A stretch of 64,000 nucleotides of DNA from Cafeteria roenbergensis (GCA_008330645.1 VLTN01000056.1:175072-239071), one strand, 5' to 3'. Shown: positions 1-12,228, numbered from the stretch's first letter. Translations and numbers: made by a program. The notes: generated by a model not told the origin, from the sequence alone.

Positions 1-2406
1 GTTCCTGCCCGCCCTCCCGGGAGCTTCCCGGCGTCTTTACCTGGCAGAGCCAGTGGCCGAGCAGCCCGCATCACCGGCACCCCCGTCGTCGTCGTCGTCG
101 TCGTCGTCGCATTCGTCGTCCTCGTCCTCATCCTCGGCCGCGGCTGCAGCTGGCGCTACAGCCGCGGCGCCGCGCTTCGAAGTGCTCGCAGCCATTGCGG
201 TGGGCACGGCTTCCGGCGTGGTTCGGGTCGCGAGCCTCTCTCTCGGCGTCAGGCCCTCCGACACACCCTTGACGAGTGCCCCCTCGGCAGTCTCAACGGT
301 GCTCACAGCTGCGCAGGCCGCTGCCAGCGCTGCGCTGCTGCGAAGGCCGCCACCCGCCGCCGCCCGCGGAGCCCAGGCCGGGCCGGATGCCGTTCCGCCT
401 GCGTCTGCTGCAGGGAGCGGCGCTGCGCCCCCCGTGAGCGAGGAGGATGCGGCGGAAGCCTACGGGAGGCAGCTTGACGACGCAGACGAGAGCTTGCCCC
501 GGCCGACGCGGCGCCAGCTCGCACGGTCTCCGCGGCTCAATCTGCTGCAGCGCGGCGCTCCAGCCCAGCGCCAGGCGCAGCCCGACCAGGGTCACGGTCC
601 CGCCGCCAGAGGGGAGACCCTGCTGCTGCTGCCTGAGGGACCCGTGCTGTTTGAGCCTGACGGCCGGGCAATCACCGCGCTATCGCCGCTCATGTCGGCC
701 CATGCCTGCGGCCAGGATCATCGCGCTGCCTCCCGGGGCACCGGCACCAGCAGCGGCGATGGTGCGGCCGCCGCGGGCGCTAGGCCGGCCTCTGGCAGCC
801 AGGACTGCGCCCGTGGCTGCGCGCACGCGCAAGCCGTCGGGCTGGCGGTGGTTCGGGGCGGGTGCCAGGCAGCCATCGCGGCCCTGTGGCCGGATGCTGC
901 TCCCACGACAGCCTCGGCCTCGCGCGCGGCGCCCGCCGCTGCCGCCGCGGTGGTCGCCGGCGTGGTGCCCCCCCTCGTCCCGCGGAGATGCACGGTCGGG
1001 TCCGCTGCAGCGCAGACGGCGGTGGCTGGAGGCGGCAGCGTCTTTCGCATCGGGGTGCCGCCACCACAGCATTCCACCGCCGCGGGCGCTGCCCCCGGCG
1101 GCGTTGCTGGCATGTGGGTGGTTCTCGACGCGACGCTGTCCGCGCCCGTGACCGGAGCCGCCTGGACCATGCTTCCAGAGAGCCACCCGACGTTCCGGCC
1201 GCTCCCCGTTCCTGCCGGGGCGGCCGGCGACTCGCCCTGGGCGGCTGTAGCCGGCGCCGACGCGGCGGACCCCTCTGTCGCCGCTGCCCCTGCGGTTCCG
1301 AGCTCGGGGTTCAGCCGCTCTGCTGTCCGCGAGCGGGCCATGGGCGCGCTGTCGGAGTGCGCCACGGGAGTGCGGGACGGCGGCTCGCCCGTGCCGCGTC
1401 TCTCGCCGTCTCTCCATCCGCCTGACGCCGTCCCCAGCGCGCCGGCACGTGGACGGGCCGTCCCCTTCGCAGCCTTCGCAACGGGTGACGGGCGCGTGAT
1501 CGCCTGGTCGGCACAGGCCTGGATCTCCTTCGCCGGTGCAATTGCGGCCGGCGGCCGCCCTGCCCGCTCCATCGCCCATTTTGAGCCGGCGTGCCCCGCT
1601 GGCCCCGTGGGGTGGCGCCTGCGCCGGCTGCTCGTTGCGGAGGCAAGCGCTGGCCCCTGGCGCCTCCGCACGGCCGAGGCCGCCGCCGCCCACCGGAGCG
1701 TGTCCTCGGAGGAGCGAGACGCTCTCAAGGCCGTCGAGTCGCAGCTCGCGCTCGTCGCGCAGCAGTCTCGGTCGCAGAACCAGAAGCGGCGGCTTGCCAC
1801 ACTTGACAGGCTCAAGAGCCAGCGCGGGCCTGTCACGGGCTCGCTGGCCTCCAACAGGTCGGGCAGCGTGGTGGACTCTGTCATCAGGGCCCTGGTTCGA
1901 GTCCCAGCCGCCTTCTCGGCCCTCGAGCGCGTCATCGACGACGCGACCGCCTCAGGCGCCGATCCGTCCGGCAGCGCTGCCAAAACCATCCTCGGCGCTT
2001 GGCTCGCTCAGCGGCTCCGCAGGCAGCGCGCGGTTGCGGCGCGAGCTCTGGCCACGTCGTCGCCGCCTGGCCTTTCTGGCTTGGACGCCAGCTGCTGGCC
2101 TCCTGTCGTGCTCCTCGCCTCCGCAGTTCCCTTCCACGACGTGCGGTCTGACAAGCAGAGCGTGCACCCCTTCAGCCGCCGCGCGCCGGTGCTCCCGGCA
2201 GACGCCGTGTCGATGCAACGAATCGACGGCTGGAGGGCCAGGGGGCTGGCTGCAATGCTCGAGCCTGCAGCTCCTGCTGCATCGGCGGCTGGTTCCGCCG
2301 GGGGCACGCTGGGCCGCCCAGCCTCGCCCGCCTCTGCCTCAGCGGCGGCGCCTCCGCAACGGCCGCCAGCGGCGTCGTCGTCGTCGTCCTCCTCCTCGGC
2401 GGCCGC

Positions 2407-2441
<35 letters not shown>

Positions 2442-4444
2442 CAGCAGCATCAGCGTCGCCTGCCCCTGCGGCGGGTGCTGGGGCGGCTTTGAGTCAGCCC
2501 GAATCGCCCGCCCCCTCAGCCTCGCCTTCGGATATTATTTCCGCCGAGTCCCTCTACGCGGAGGGCCCAGACCAGGGCGTGCCCCCCCCCGGGCTGGGCC
2601 AGCATGAGGACCCGTGCTCGGTGGCAGGCCTCGTCGTTGCGGCGGTGCGCGTCGCCAGCGAGCAGGCGACAGCCATCGCCACCGGCGGCAGCTCCGTGGG
2701 GGCCCTCGCCCCGTGGACCGCTATCTGGTTCTTGGAGCGCGCAGCAGCGATGCAGCATGCGCACACGGTCAACTCCGCAGCCGTGGCAAGCGCAATTGGG
2801 GCCTTTCGCCAGGACGAAGCCAGCCCAGCCGGAGCAGAAGCGCGCTCGCGGCCTGCACCGCAGGACGCGGCAGTGCCGACGGGCACAGCCGCCTCCGCTG
2901 ACGCGCAGCCAGCTCCCGCGACAGCGGGAGTGCCTGCTCAGGCTGCGGCTGCCGGCGCTTCTGGCGACGCGCCCGTCGTCATGGGCCCGACAGCCGCTGA
3001 CGCCGGCGCAGATGACAACGTTCTGCTTGACGGCCCCGCGCCCCCGTCGCCACCCGAAGTGGCGTCAGCTCTGCTCGCTGCCCAAGCCCTCTTGGCCCTG
3101 CGAGCGTGCTCCGGCGACCCCTCCAGCCTGGAGTCGGCTCGCCTTCGTGCGCTGTGGCTGTTGCGCGCAGCAGTTGCTCTGCTCAGCGGGGCTCGCCTCT
3201 CCGCCCGGGACGTGGGCACCTTCCCGGGCACCAGCGCTGCCCTGGACGTCGGGGGCCCGCCAGAGGTCGAGCCCAAGAGCCGCGTGGACGCTGGCGGCGC
3301 CGTTCTGGCGCAGTGGGGCCGGGGCCGGCGCAGGCTGACGCTGCTCGCCGTGGGTGGGGTGCGGGCCGCGGCGCTTGGGCAGCGGCTGGCTGCGCTGCTG
3401 CTGTGGTCGCGGAGTGCAGGCAACGCCGGGCACGCGGAGGGAGGCGCTGCCGGCGCAGGCCTGTCATGGCTGCAAGCCACAGTGGATGCCGGCCCTGCAC
3501 GGCGCTGCCTGGCCGCCGCCGCGACCATGACGGCGGTGATGGCTGGCCTCGTCGGCGCTCCGACGTGCGGCTCCCGCACCGAGGCTTCGCTGACCAGCTG
3601 GGCGGCAGTCAACGCCCGAGCCGCGCGCGCTGCCGGCGCGCCGCGCCTTCCAGACGGGTACTTGGCCGCAGCGTCCGGCCTCCCAGCGGCGCTGCTTCAC
3701 GCGCCCCTTGCGGAGGTGGCTGGCGCTGATGCGGAGGGCCTCGACGCTGCTGCAGCGGAGGCGTCGGCACAGCTCTCTGCCATCAGCGACGCGCTGGAGA
3801 GCTCCAGTGACATCGGCATCGCCAACGCCGTGGGCAGCGCGTCCGTGAGGCTGGGCCTTGTGGCTCAGGCAGCTGCGGCCGTCGCAGCGGCGTTCACCGC
3901 AGAGCACGAGGACTCGCAATGGTGCTTGTCGGGGGCGGCAGCTCCGCTTGTGGCTCTGCTGGGCACCCCCGATGGGCCCATCAGCCCCGCCACCGGCCAG
4001 CCCCTGGTCCTCAGTGACTCGACCCAGCTGCGCTCGTCGTTCCTCCGGCCCAACCTTGAGATCCTCGCTCCGATGCGAGCCTCGCCGCCGTCGCCTTCGT
4101 CGTCCTCCTCGTCCTCGTCCTCGTCCTCGTCGCCTGCCCCCTCCTCTTCCTCGTCGTCGGCCGCGTCGGCGGAGCAGGTCGCTGGCACGAGGGACACCGC
4201 CGCCCCCCTACATGCGGCCACCCAGCTCTGTCCGGCGTCGTGCCTGCCTTTGGCTGATGGGGGCTCGCTGGGAACGCTCCACTGCGAGATCTGCCACGCG
4301 GCTGTGCTCCGGGAAGCCGTGTGTGGCCCCATGGCCTCATCGGCGCTGTGGTGGTGCCGCGAACCGGGAAACGCCGCGAAGGGAATGGTTGCAGGTCCAT
4401 TGTGCCCGCTATGCGGGTGCGTGCTCGGGTCGGTGGAGGCCTGA
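1..4444 (+). CDS. WD40-like protein with C-terminal zinc-binding module (5' partial), possibly TFIIIC90-like
   Basis: The reading frame is open from base 2 with no stop upstream, so the gene starts outside the window; it ends at TGA 4442-4444, giving about 1480 residues. Beta-propeller-like strands are visible near the N-terminus (ending VGTASGVVRVASL) and near residues 475-490 (FATGDGRVIAWS). The last 60 residues hold a Cys cluster: CEIC, a single Cys after WW, and CPLCGC just before the stop. A propeller followed by a terminal CxxC/CxxC knuckle is the plan of the TFIIIC 90-kDa subunit (GTF3C4), which recruits RNA polymerase III, but overall similarity is too weak to name it. Poly-Ser and poly-Ala runs (TCG, AGC and AAC repeats) split the protein. 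Its stop lies 138 bp from the convergent GPN3 stop. Function is inference; the coding call is solid. Confidence 0.7.
85..136 (+). repeat. TCG/TCC trinucleotide tract (poly-Ser)
   Basis: A GTC/TCG repeat drifting into TCC, read as a serine run in the first gene. Similar tracts at 2374-2398 (TCG/TCC), 2408-2448 (AGC then AAC, read as Ala then Thr) and 4088-4160 (TCG/TCC) interrupt the same protein. Confidence 0.85.
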
Positions 4445-4582
4445 GCCGGCAGGGCAACAATGTGTACTCGAGTGAAAGCTGGCGGCGGCGAGCGATGCAA
4501 CGGAAATCCAACGCAAGCACGAAGTTAGTCACGACACAGAAACACGGCTCCGGAGCACGCACCCGCACGCAGCGCTGTCAGC

Positions 4583-6058
4583 TTACTCGTCCGCCATAGC
4601 CGCAGCCCCTGCTGCGGCGTCACCACTGAAGGCGTCGCTCTCGTCCATCTTGGGCTCCTTGGGCTCCATATCTTCGCCGTACTGCATGCACGCGTCCACC
4701 ACGGCAAGGGCGTAGTCAACGGAGCTCTCCGTCGTGGGGTCCAGCGGAACGAAGGACACCATGTTGTAGTCGTCGAGGAGCGAGGCGATGGCTCCGTTGA
4801 GGCGCCGGAAGCGGGGTCCGGTGGCCTTGGCGAGGTTTCTGGCAAGGGCCTCTCCTGACGCGGACAGGAGGGGCTCGTACGTGGCCTCTTCGACAAGGTC
4901 GCACTTGGTCAGCACCTGCGGGCCGCGGAGCAATGGGGCGTTGGGGGGTGGGGAATGGTGAGCGGGCAGCGAGCGGCGAGCAGGTTGGCGGCACGCCGCG
5001 GCTGGGGGGCGGGTGGCACGCTTGCGGAAAGGCTTGCGCCGCGGTTGCGTGGGAGGCAGATGCCGGAACCCAGGCCAGTGCCCCGGTGGCTGCGGCCAGG
5101 CCAGGCCAGGGAGGGGGGAGGGGGGGGGAGGGCTCTCACATTGACGTGCGGCAGCTCAAGGTGGACCATGGCGCTGAGCGCGGCCAGGTTGCCGGAGAGA
5201 AGCTTGGCCGCATCCGTCACGAACATGGCGTCGATGGTATAGACGCCGGCGACGTTGAATCCTGCTCGCGTTGGTGGTCGGGTCGTGTCGGACGGGCAGC
5301 ACGGATCAGTCGGGCGGCGAAAGCGGCAAAGGTTCGCGTCGCGCTCGGCGGCCAGTGGGCGCACTGCAACAAGCGCGGCGGCGCTGCGAAGCAGAGGCTG
5401 CCACCGCCCCCCTTCCCCGGGGCAGTCTCGAGCGGGAAGTGCCTCTGCGCGTCGGCGCCGCGCGCCTGTCCCGCGTCCACAACATCGCAACCTGCCCTCG
5501 ACTCCACGCGGCACAGCAGCCCACCCCCAGCCCGGCCACGCGCGCTGACTGGGCCGCACTGCTCACCTTCGCTGCGCAAGACGTCCACCACGCGCCTCAT
5601 CACCGGGATGTGAGAGTACAGCTCGATTTGGCCAGGGCAGTCCAAGAGAACGTAGTCGTCCTCGCCAAAGTTGCGCAGAATCTCCTGGAACCACTCGATG
5701 CTCTCGGCCAGGTACTCCATGCAGTAGAGAAGGCCGCCGTTGGGCCCCATGCCCAGCTCGTCCATCACCTCGTCCACGCTGATGAGGTCGCGCACGTCAG
5801 CATCGATTTGGTACTTGAACGCCTCGGCGGCCGGGTCCAGGTTGATCACGTGCACGCTTCGGCCAGACGCCGCGCAGTGCTCCTGGATGGTCTGGCAGTA
5901 TGTCGACTGCGGCGGGGCGGAGCACGGCAAAGCAAGAAGGGCGGGTTCCGTGAAGGAGTGCGGCCGGCGAGTTGCGGTGAGCGTTGCGGACAGTGCCGAC
6001 AAGCCCTCCTCACCTTTCCTGTCCCCGCGGGGCCCATCACAATTTGACAGTACTTCAT
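4583..6058 (-). CDS. GPN3: GPN-loop GTPase 3 (RNA polymerase II assembly/import factor)
   Basis: Four exons join in frame: 6014-6058, 5567-5906, 5140-5261 and 4583-4915. Introns are 107, 305 and 224 nt, with GTGAG donors and CAG acceptors. The 279-residue product matches the family length (human 284). The first intron splits the P-loop (GPAGTGK|ST, residues 9-17). The diagnostic Gly-Pro-Asn insertion is at 69-71, the G3 motif DCPGQ at 104-108 and the guanine-specificity motif TKCD at 172-175. The C-terminal stretch NMVSFVPLD through QYGED is the GPN3 signature and separates it from GPN1 and GPN2. GPN3 is a cytosolic GTPase that works with GPN1 to assemble and import RNA polymerase II. It shares a 196-bp divergent promoter with the EVG1-like gene. 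Confidence 0.95.
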
Positions 6059-6254
6059 GGCTCCGTCGGCAGGTCGCTCGGGGCGGCGCTGGCCGCGAGC
6101 GGGGCACGGCAGAGTGATTGCCTTCGTGCAGGGCGGGAACTGCTTGCGGCTCTGCCCGCCGGTGTTTTGCAGTTTGGGGCGCATCGCCGCCCGGGCGCGA
6201 CACCGGAGCAGCTGGCATCCTGCCCGGGAGGCTGTCCGCGCATAAGTGTGCGCT
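6059..6254. promoter_or_regulatory. divergent promoter, GPN3 / EVG1-like gene
   Basis: A 196-bp GC-rich gap between the start codons of two divergent genes must hold both promoters and 5' leaders. I see no TATA box or other recognisable element. Confidence 0.5.
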
Positions 6255-7547
6255 ATGCAGTTCGACATGGGCGCGGGAGGGGCGGGCTCCAGCTTTGGCG
6301 CGAGCGCGTCAGCGGCGCCCGTTGCAAGCACCAGCATTGCCGAGGCCCTGGGTACGCGGCGGCGCGGCGCCGCCGGGAGGCACGGCAGCCTGTCGCGGGC
6401 CGGCAGCGGGGTAATTGAGGCCCGCCCGGCCGACGAAGCTGCCGCCGCTCAGGAGGTGGGCCGGTTCGGCAGAGGGCCACCGCGAGCCCCCGCCGCGCCG
6501 GGCCTGCGAGCGCGCGTGCCAGCTGCGGCTGCCGGCGGCCGCCCCGATTCGGGTCGCAGGCAGCTCAGCGCGTCCTCCTCGCGCGGCAGCGCTCGACGCC
6601 GACCCCGGCCCAAGTCGGCCGCGCAGCTCATCGCGGAGGCCAGCGCCCACGACGCTCCGGCCACCCAGGAGGCTTGGAAGACCTTCGGGACGGACACGGC
6701 CGCCGGGCGCGCCCTGCGGTCGCTGTACGGCTCGGGGCGGCGCGCCCAACTCTCTGTCAAAGCGCCCAGGCCCAAGCAGGGGGCGAAGCTGGACGCCGAG
6801 GCCCGAGGCTCGTTCATTCCTGGCGGGGCCAAGCCCGGCGCGGCGGACCCGCGGTCGGCCAAGCTGGACCGGGCGGCAATGCGCTCGGTTGAGCTTCCGC
6901 CCGACTACGCGCAAGAGGCCCGCTGGGAGCGAATGCGGCCAGCGCTCATCGACGTGCACCCGGGCAAGCGCCGGACGGCCGAGGGCATTGCGGAGGCGGA
7001 GAGGCTGGCGGAGCAGGCGGCCGACCGGCCAGTGCAGAGCATGGGCCGCGCGGTCGCGACCGACTACGAGAAGCGCCGCCTCCAGCTGCAGTTCCAGTTC
7101 AAGGGGGGCAAAGCGCTGCCCTACGCGGCCTCTCGTGACGCGCTTGTCGGAGAGGTCCCAATGTCCCTGGTGGCGGGCAAGCCCGTCCCGAGCGTGGCCG
7201 CGTCGAGGGCCAAGGCGCGAAAGGCCCGCGCGGCCCAGGGCGGCACGCGGGAGGCGGAGCATCGCCGGCCGGTTGTCGCGTTCAATCTGCCCGTGGACGA
7301 CGGCGACGACGACGACGAGCCGCTCCGCTCCGCAGCGGAGGCATCAGCAAGGTCGCCCGGCCGAAGAGCTGGCCCCTCCTCGAGCACGCTGCTCGGCCTG
7401 GAGGCCCAGCGCGACGGCATTCTCAAGGAGGCCGAGGGAGTTCTCCGCGACGACGGAGATGTGGCCGCCATCGACGACGTACTGGGCAGACTTGAGGCAG
7501 TTGACCGCCGGCTGGCTGACGAGCGCCGCCGCCTTGGGAGGTCGTGA
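6255..7547 (+). CDS. UPF0193 / EVG1 (C22orf23)-like protein, probable cilium-associated
   Basis: Single exon, 430 residues from ATG 6255 (an in-frame GTG at 6246 is not used). Two regions match the UPF0193 (EVG1, human C22orf23) family. One is the segment YEKRRLQLQFQFKGGKALP, like the family's basic helix ending in a GK-x-P turn. The other is the C-terminal helix pair that starts LEAQRDGILKEAE and ends RRLADERRRLG, like the family's terminal coiled coil. The N-terminal 90 residues are Ala/Arg-rich and probably disordered. The family is found mainly in ciliated eukaryotes and has no known biochemical role. The gene converges on HFM1 with 27 bp between the stop codons, so their 3' UTRs must overlap. 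The family assignment comes from pattern reading only. Confidence 0.75.
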   Translation: MQFDMGAGGAGSSFGASASAAPVASTSIAEALGTRRRGAAGRHGSLSRAGSGVIEARPADEAAAAQEVGRFGRGPPRAPAAPGLRARVPAAAAGGRPDSGRRQLSASSSRGSARRRPRPKSAAQLIAEASAHDAPATQEAWKTFGTDTAAGRALRSLYGSGRRAQLSVKAPRPKQGAKLDAEARGSFIPGGAKPGAADPRSAKLDRAAMRSVELPPDYAQEARWERMRPALIDVHPGKRRTAEGIAEAERLAEQAADRPVQSMGRAVATDYEKRRLQLQFQFKGGKALPYAASRDALVGEVPMSLVAGKPVPSVAASRAKARKARAAQGGTREAEHRRPVVAFNLPVDDGDDDDEPLRSAAEASARSPGRRAGPSSSTLLGLEAQRDGILKEAEGVLRDDGDVAAIDDVLGRLEAVDRRLADERRRLGRS

Positions 7548-7574
7548 CCGGCACTGCAGCCTCCCCGCTGCAGC

Positions 7575-10500
7575 TCAGAAGAATGCGTCGGCCGCGTCGT
7601 GCAAGCAGCGCGACCTCGCAAGCGCAGCGTCCAGCGCGCCAAGCGGCCTCGGCGCCGCCATCGAGGCAACCCCAGCCGGGGCCACTGCTGGCAGCCGCGC
7701 GCCTGGCCGCGGCAGCGAAAGCTGCACCGGCAGGCCTCGCGCGGCTTGGGCGGGGCGGCTCGCGCCGGCGGGCTCTGCGCGCGGACGGTACGCGCTGCGG
7801 TCTGGCGTCAGCAGTGGGGGTCGGCTGGGGGTGACCTGCACAGCGCTGCGGCGGATTCGGCTGCTGAAACCGCCCGAGAGTCTGGCGAATGCCTCCATTG
7901 CGCGGTGCGCGCCCCGCGTGCCCACGAGTGACGTGATGCTGCGCTGGCCCACGGACGATGCCAGCGATGGCGACACGGCACGGGGCTCGCCGGCCAGTTG
8001 CCGCTCTGGCGTTTGCGCTGGTGTGGCATCTGTCGCCGGGAGCCGCGCTCCTTGGCGGGCAGGCGACGAGCCGTGCTGCCCCGAGGCTCTCCCTGCAACC
8101 CCGCCCTGCCATGCAAACTTGCGCAAGGCCTCTGCTGGCGGCACTCGCCGTGGCGATTCGCTGGCTGGGGGCAGTGCCCCTCGCGGGCCTCGTGAGCCGG
8201 TGTGGGGTTCCTCCCCAACTCGACCGTGAGCGGTTGATGCGTCGCCGGGCCGAGCGGCCACCAGCTCGGCGTACGGGTCCCTTCGCCGGCGCTTGCAGCG
8301 CGCTTCATCCAATGGCAGCTCGTCGATTGCCCCGAGCAGCTCGGTCAGTCGGAGCTGGCGATGAGGCGAGGTGGGCGCGTCGGCCCCGCCGTCTGCGGGC
8401 CGCTGGCTGGCGCCCGGCGCTGAGCTCCGGCCCCGCTTGGCGGGGCCTGCTGCAGAGGCCGCCTGGCGGAAGGCGCCTGCCGTCGGGGCCGCCGCCCCGC
8501 AGGCCTGCGCAAAGGGTCCGCTTCGGGAGCGGCCGGTTCGCATGTCGAGCTGCGAGTACCAGTCCAGGCCAACCAGGCGCCGATGCAGCAGGTGGACAAA
8601 GACCAGGTCGGCGTTCCCCGGCGCCTCCGCCACCACGCCGGCCGCACCGGCGGCGTCTGCCAACTGGACCATCGTGGGCTGCTGCGGCTGTCGAAGCCGC
8701 ACCCGGATGGACTGGCGGACCGCGAGGGCCCGCACCGGCTTGCGCTCCACCAGGCCGCCGGGCGCGTTTCGGCACACAAACAGCTCGTACTCGCTGAGAT
8801 CGTGAGAGCGCGCCGCGGCGGGCGCCGGGGTGGCGCCGTCGCCGCTGGCCGGGTCGGAACCGCCGACGGGCGTGGCGCCGCCGACGGCCGGCTCCAAGTC
8901 AAGGTCCACCGCGTCGGGCCCGGCCTTGGACGCACGGACAGTGAGCTGCAAGACCCCCCGCAGCACGGCTTGGGCCGACGCTGCTGCCGCTCTTGAGCCC
9001 CTTGAGCGGGCTGCCATTGACGCGAGGGCGTCCAGCGAGGCGCTGCAAAAGTTCTCCAGCGTGATGACGCCGTTGGAGACCCACGCGGCGGCCATGGCAT
9101 CGGTCACTCCGCATCGCAGCACCGCCGACAGCTGGTGGATCTGGCTGGTTGGTGCTTCGCCTCCGCCGCTGCTCGCGCCGCGCGATTCAGGCGGGGGCAT
9201 GCCCCAGCTGCGGGCCGCGAGGCTTCTCCCCAGGATGCGGCAGTTCACTGCCAAAGGGCTCCGCACGTCCTCGGAGGCGGCGATGTTGGAGACGGCGACG
9301 AGCAGCCGCTCCGCTCGAGCGGCAAGCATCCGCGCGTCCTGCTCCAGCCGCGCGTCGCCGAACGCCGCCCGCGCCATGGCGGCCTGCAGAAGCACAAGCG
9401 CCTTGGCCTGGGGCGTTTGCACCTTTCCCGGCGTGCGGTAGCGGACGCACCCAGCCCGCAAGGCGTTGAGCTCGTTGAGCCGCTTCTTGTCGTCTCTCCG
9501 GATCGGCATGCCGTCCAGCACCTCGACGCACGCTACCACGCGCTCGAGGATCAGGCGGAAACTGGCGCTGTAGGGAACCACCAGCAGCCGGAGCGCTGAT
9601 GCTACCGACAAGTACGCGTGCGCGATGCCTCGGGATACCGAGCGCGGCTGGAGCAGGAGGTCTTCGCCGCCGGCCACCGCCTTGGCGAGCGACCGCCACT
9701 CCACTGCAGCGATTTCGGAGTCGAGCCTCGCTCCGCCGGGGGCCTCGATTTCCGTCCGCGGCTCGCCACCGGCCGCCGCCGCTGCAAGGCCTGCTGGCGA
9801 CGGCCGAGGGGGTTCACTTGCCTGCCCGGCTGCGCTCGCGGCGGTCACTCCTCGGGCGGCCGCAGATTGCGGGAGCGCGCGGGTCACTCCTGTTGCCACC
9901 AGCTTTGCCAGCACCTGCCGGCAGAGGCGCTTCAGGGCGCGTCTGGCCGGCGCCTCTGGGCCCTGGTTCAACTCCGGAGGCTGGGCTGGAGCACACGGCA
10001 GTGCCCAGCCCGCCGCGGCGTCGTTGAGCTCGGCCTCGTACCGCCTTGGGTCCCGCTCGGCCCTCACGGCCAGGAAGGTGCTTGCTGCCCACCGGTAAGC
10101 GTCGCTGACGCAGGCAATGGACCTGCAGGCCACCTCGGCGTTGATGTGCTCTCCGAGAGAGGAGAGCAGTCCAGACTCCACAATGGTGGTTGGCCCGAAG
10201 AGCGCGGCTTCGTACTTGTCCTTCTTGCTTCGGGCGGTCATCACGACCCCCACGCCTCGCGAGTCAAGCCCGGGGCGCCCGGCCCTTCCGATCATCTGAA
10301 TCACGTCGCTCGGGTCCAGGTCCGTGTAGCCCTCAGCAGCGCCCCTGTAGGCGGACGTCGACAGCACCACGACGAGGTGCGCCGGCAGGTTGACCCCCAG
10401 AGCCAGCGTTGTCGTTGTTGCCAGCACTCGCAATGTCCGAGACTTGAACAGGCTCTCCACTTCACTGCGGTCCGCTGCCTCCAGGCCGCCGTGGTGGAAG

Positions 10501-12228
10501 GCGACGCCGTGCCTCAGTACTGTCGAAAGCAGCTCGCTCCGAGACGCTGCGGCTGCGCTCTCCAGCTGCGCGCGCTGCCTGTCGTCGGCGACAAAGGGAG
10601 ACGGCCCTCTCCCGATTGAGGGATCCTCCAGCAGGGCTGGGCGGCTGCTTCCCGCGCGGCCGGCGGCTCGAATGGCAGTGGCCGGGTTCTCCGTTGGCGC
10701 CGCCGGGATGAGTCTCGTGGCGGCGTCTGCCATCACTTGCGCAGCCACTTGTGCCGCCTTGCGCGAAGTGCAGAAGATGAGCGTGGGCCTGCCGTCGGAA
10801 AAGCGCGAAACGACGCCAGGCAGCCGCCGGAACAGGCTTTCCGAAAAGAGAAACTCGTTCTTGCCGTCAAAGTACGCAAGCACGTGCTTTTCCAGGGGCA
10901 CCGGCCGAAACTCTTCCCCGAAAACATGCTGCGGGTTTGTCACCGGCGCAAGCGAGAACCGCAACGGCAATGCTGTCATTGCGCCAAGGGCAATGCTGGC
11001 ATCCACCAATACTCTCGCTCGGCCGTCCCCGCCCCGCTCTCTCACCATGTCCCCGGGCGCGACCCTCAACCAGCGCGCCACGTCCGTTGCGTTGCGAAGC
11101 GTCGCCGCCAGCGCCACAAACCTCAGGGCAGTTGCGGGCATACGCTTGGCCTTGACCTGCTCGCTTTCCGAAATCGTCTTCTGCGGCGGTGCGAGGCCCC
11201 ACACAGCGTCGCCGAAGAGTTGCGGCAGCAGTGCAACACTTCACGAAGGGAAATCGGTGTGGCCCGCTGCGCACCTCGTGCTGCCAATACAGTCTCACCA
11301 TGCGTGCCACAATGGCCTCGAGCGCTGCTCCGCGGGAGGTCCCCACGTGGTGCACCTCGTCCAGGATCACGAGCGACACTCCTCCAGTGAGGCCGACGTT
11401 GTCACGCCACCGGCGACTCAGAGCGTCCCACTTCTCGGGCGTGGAGCAAATGACGTCTGCTGCCATGAGGGACGAAGTGGCGGCGTCCCCTCCGCCGAGG
11501 CCTCCTGGGGAGAGACCGTCGCCCGCAAGCGCCTCGACCCGAATGCCGAGCGGCCCGAACCGAGCTCGCCAGTCATGCGCCTTTTCTTGGCACAGCGCTG
11601 CCATCGGCGCCAGGTACAGGACCTTGCCCGGGAGCATAGACGAGACGTCGGGCATGCCTGCCCTGGGAGCTGCACCTGGACAGTGGGTTTGCTGCATCTG
11701 AGCGGCCAAGGCCGGGCTGAGCGCCGTGAGCCTTTGCTGCATTGCCCCGACGATGGCGAGCTCGGCAACGACGGTCTTGCCAGTGCCAGTTGGTGCCACC
11801 ACTAGCAGGTTCCGGCGGGACAGGAACGCAGACTCGAACACAGCCGACTGCACGGCGTTGAGCCGCTGCCATGGCCACAGGCCGAGGAACATTGGCTCGA
11901 CAAAGGCGCTGAGCAGCGCTCCGCCGCCCGGCGCTCGCGCGGCCTGGCTGGCAGCGCTTCCCGGGTCGCGCCTGGGCGTCCCGGCGGTCGCGGCAGCAGC
12001 CTGGGAGCACGACACAGGCTGCGCCTCCGGGCTGCACGTTGGCAGCCCCGATGCGCTGCAGGGCGCCGTGGCCGGAGGAGCGCCGCCCGGCATCTCGTCG
12101 CCGCCCGCCGTGCCTCGGCGGCAAGCCTCGCCGACAGGCACTGGGTCGGCGGCGAATGGGTCGTCCGCGCCAAAGATGGCCTCGAGGGCGTCCTCCTCGG
12201 CCAGGCCCGTGGCGGCTTGGAGCTCCAT
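7575..12228 (-). CDS. HFM1: HFM1/MER3-type meiotic DNA helicase
   Basis: Two exons, 11299-12228 and 7575-11156, with a 142-nt intron (GTGAGA donor, CAG acceptor) give 1503 residues (human HFM1 is 1435). This is a superfamily 2 Ski2-like helicase: Walker A APTGTGKT at 145-152, DEVH box at 290-293, motif III AAT about 328-330, FGEEFRPV (typical of MER3) about 389-396, and motif VI QMIGRAGRPG at 597-606. A winged-helix segment and a Sec63 domain follow, the latter recognised by a PIRRDDKKRLNELN stretch. The C-terminal 400 residues are low in complexity. MER3/HFM1 unwinds D-loops in the nucleus during meiotic crossover formation (ZMM pathway). The ATG at 12228 was chosen because reading further upstream gives only a GTG. 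Confidence 0.9.

Noticed and set aside
680-1989. Long open frames antisense to the first gene (337 and 423 codons)
   Set aside because: GC-rich third positions on the coding strand create long antisense frames everywhere here; no family motifs and an Arg/Gly-rich shadow composition.
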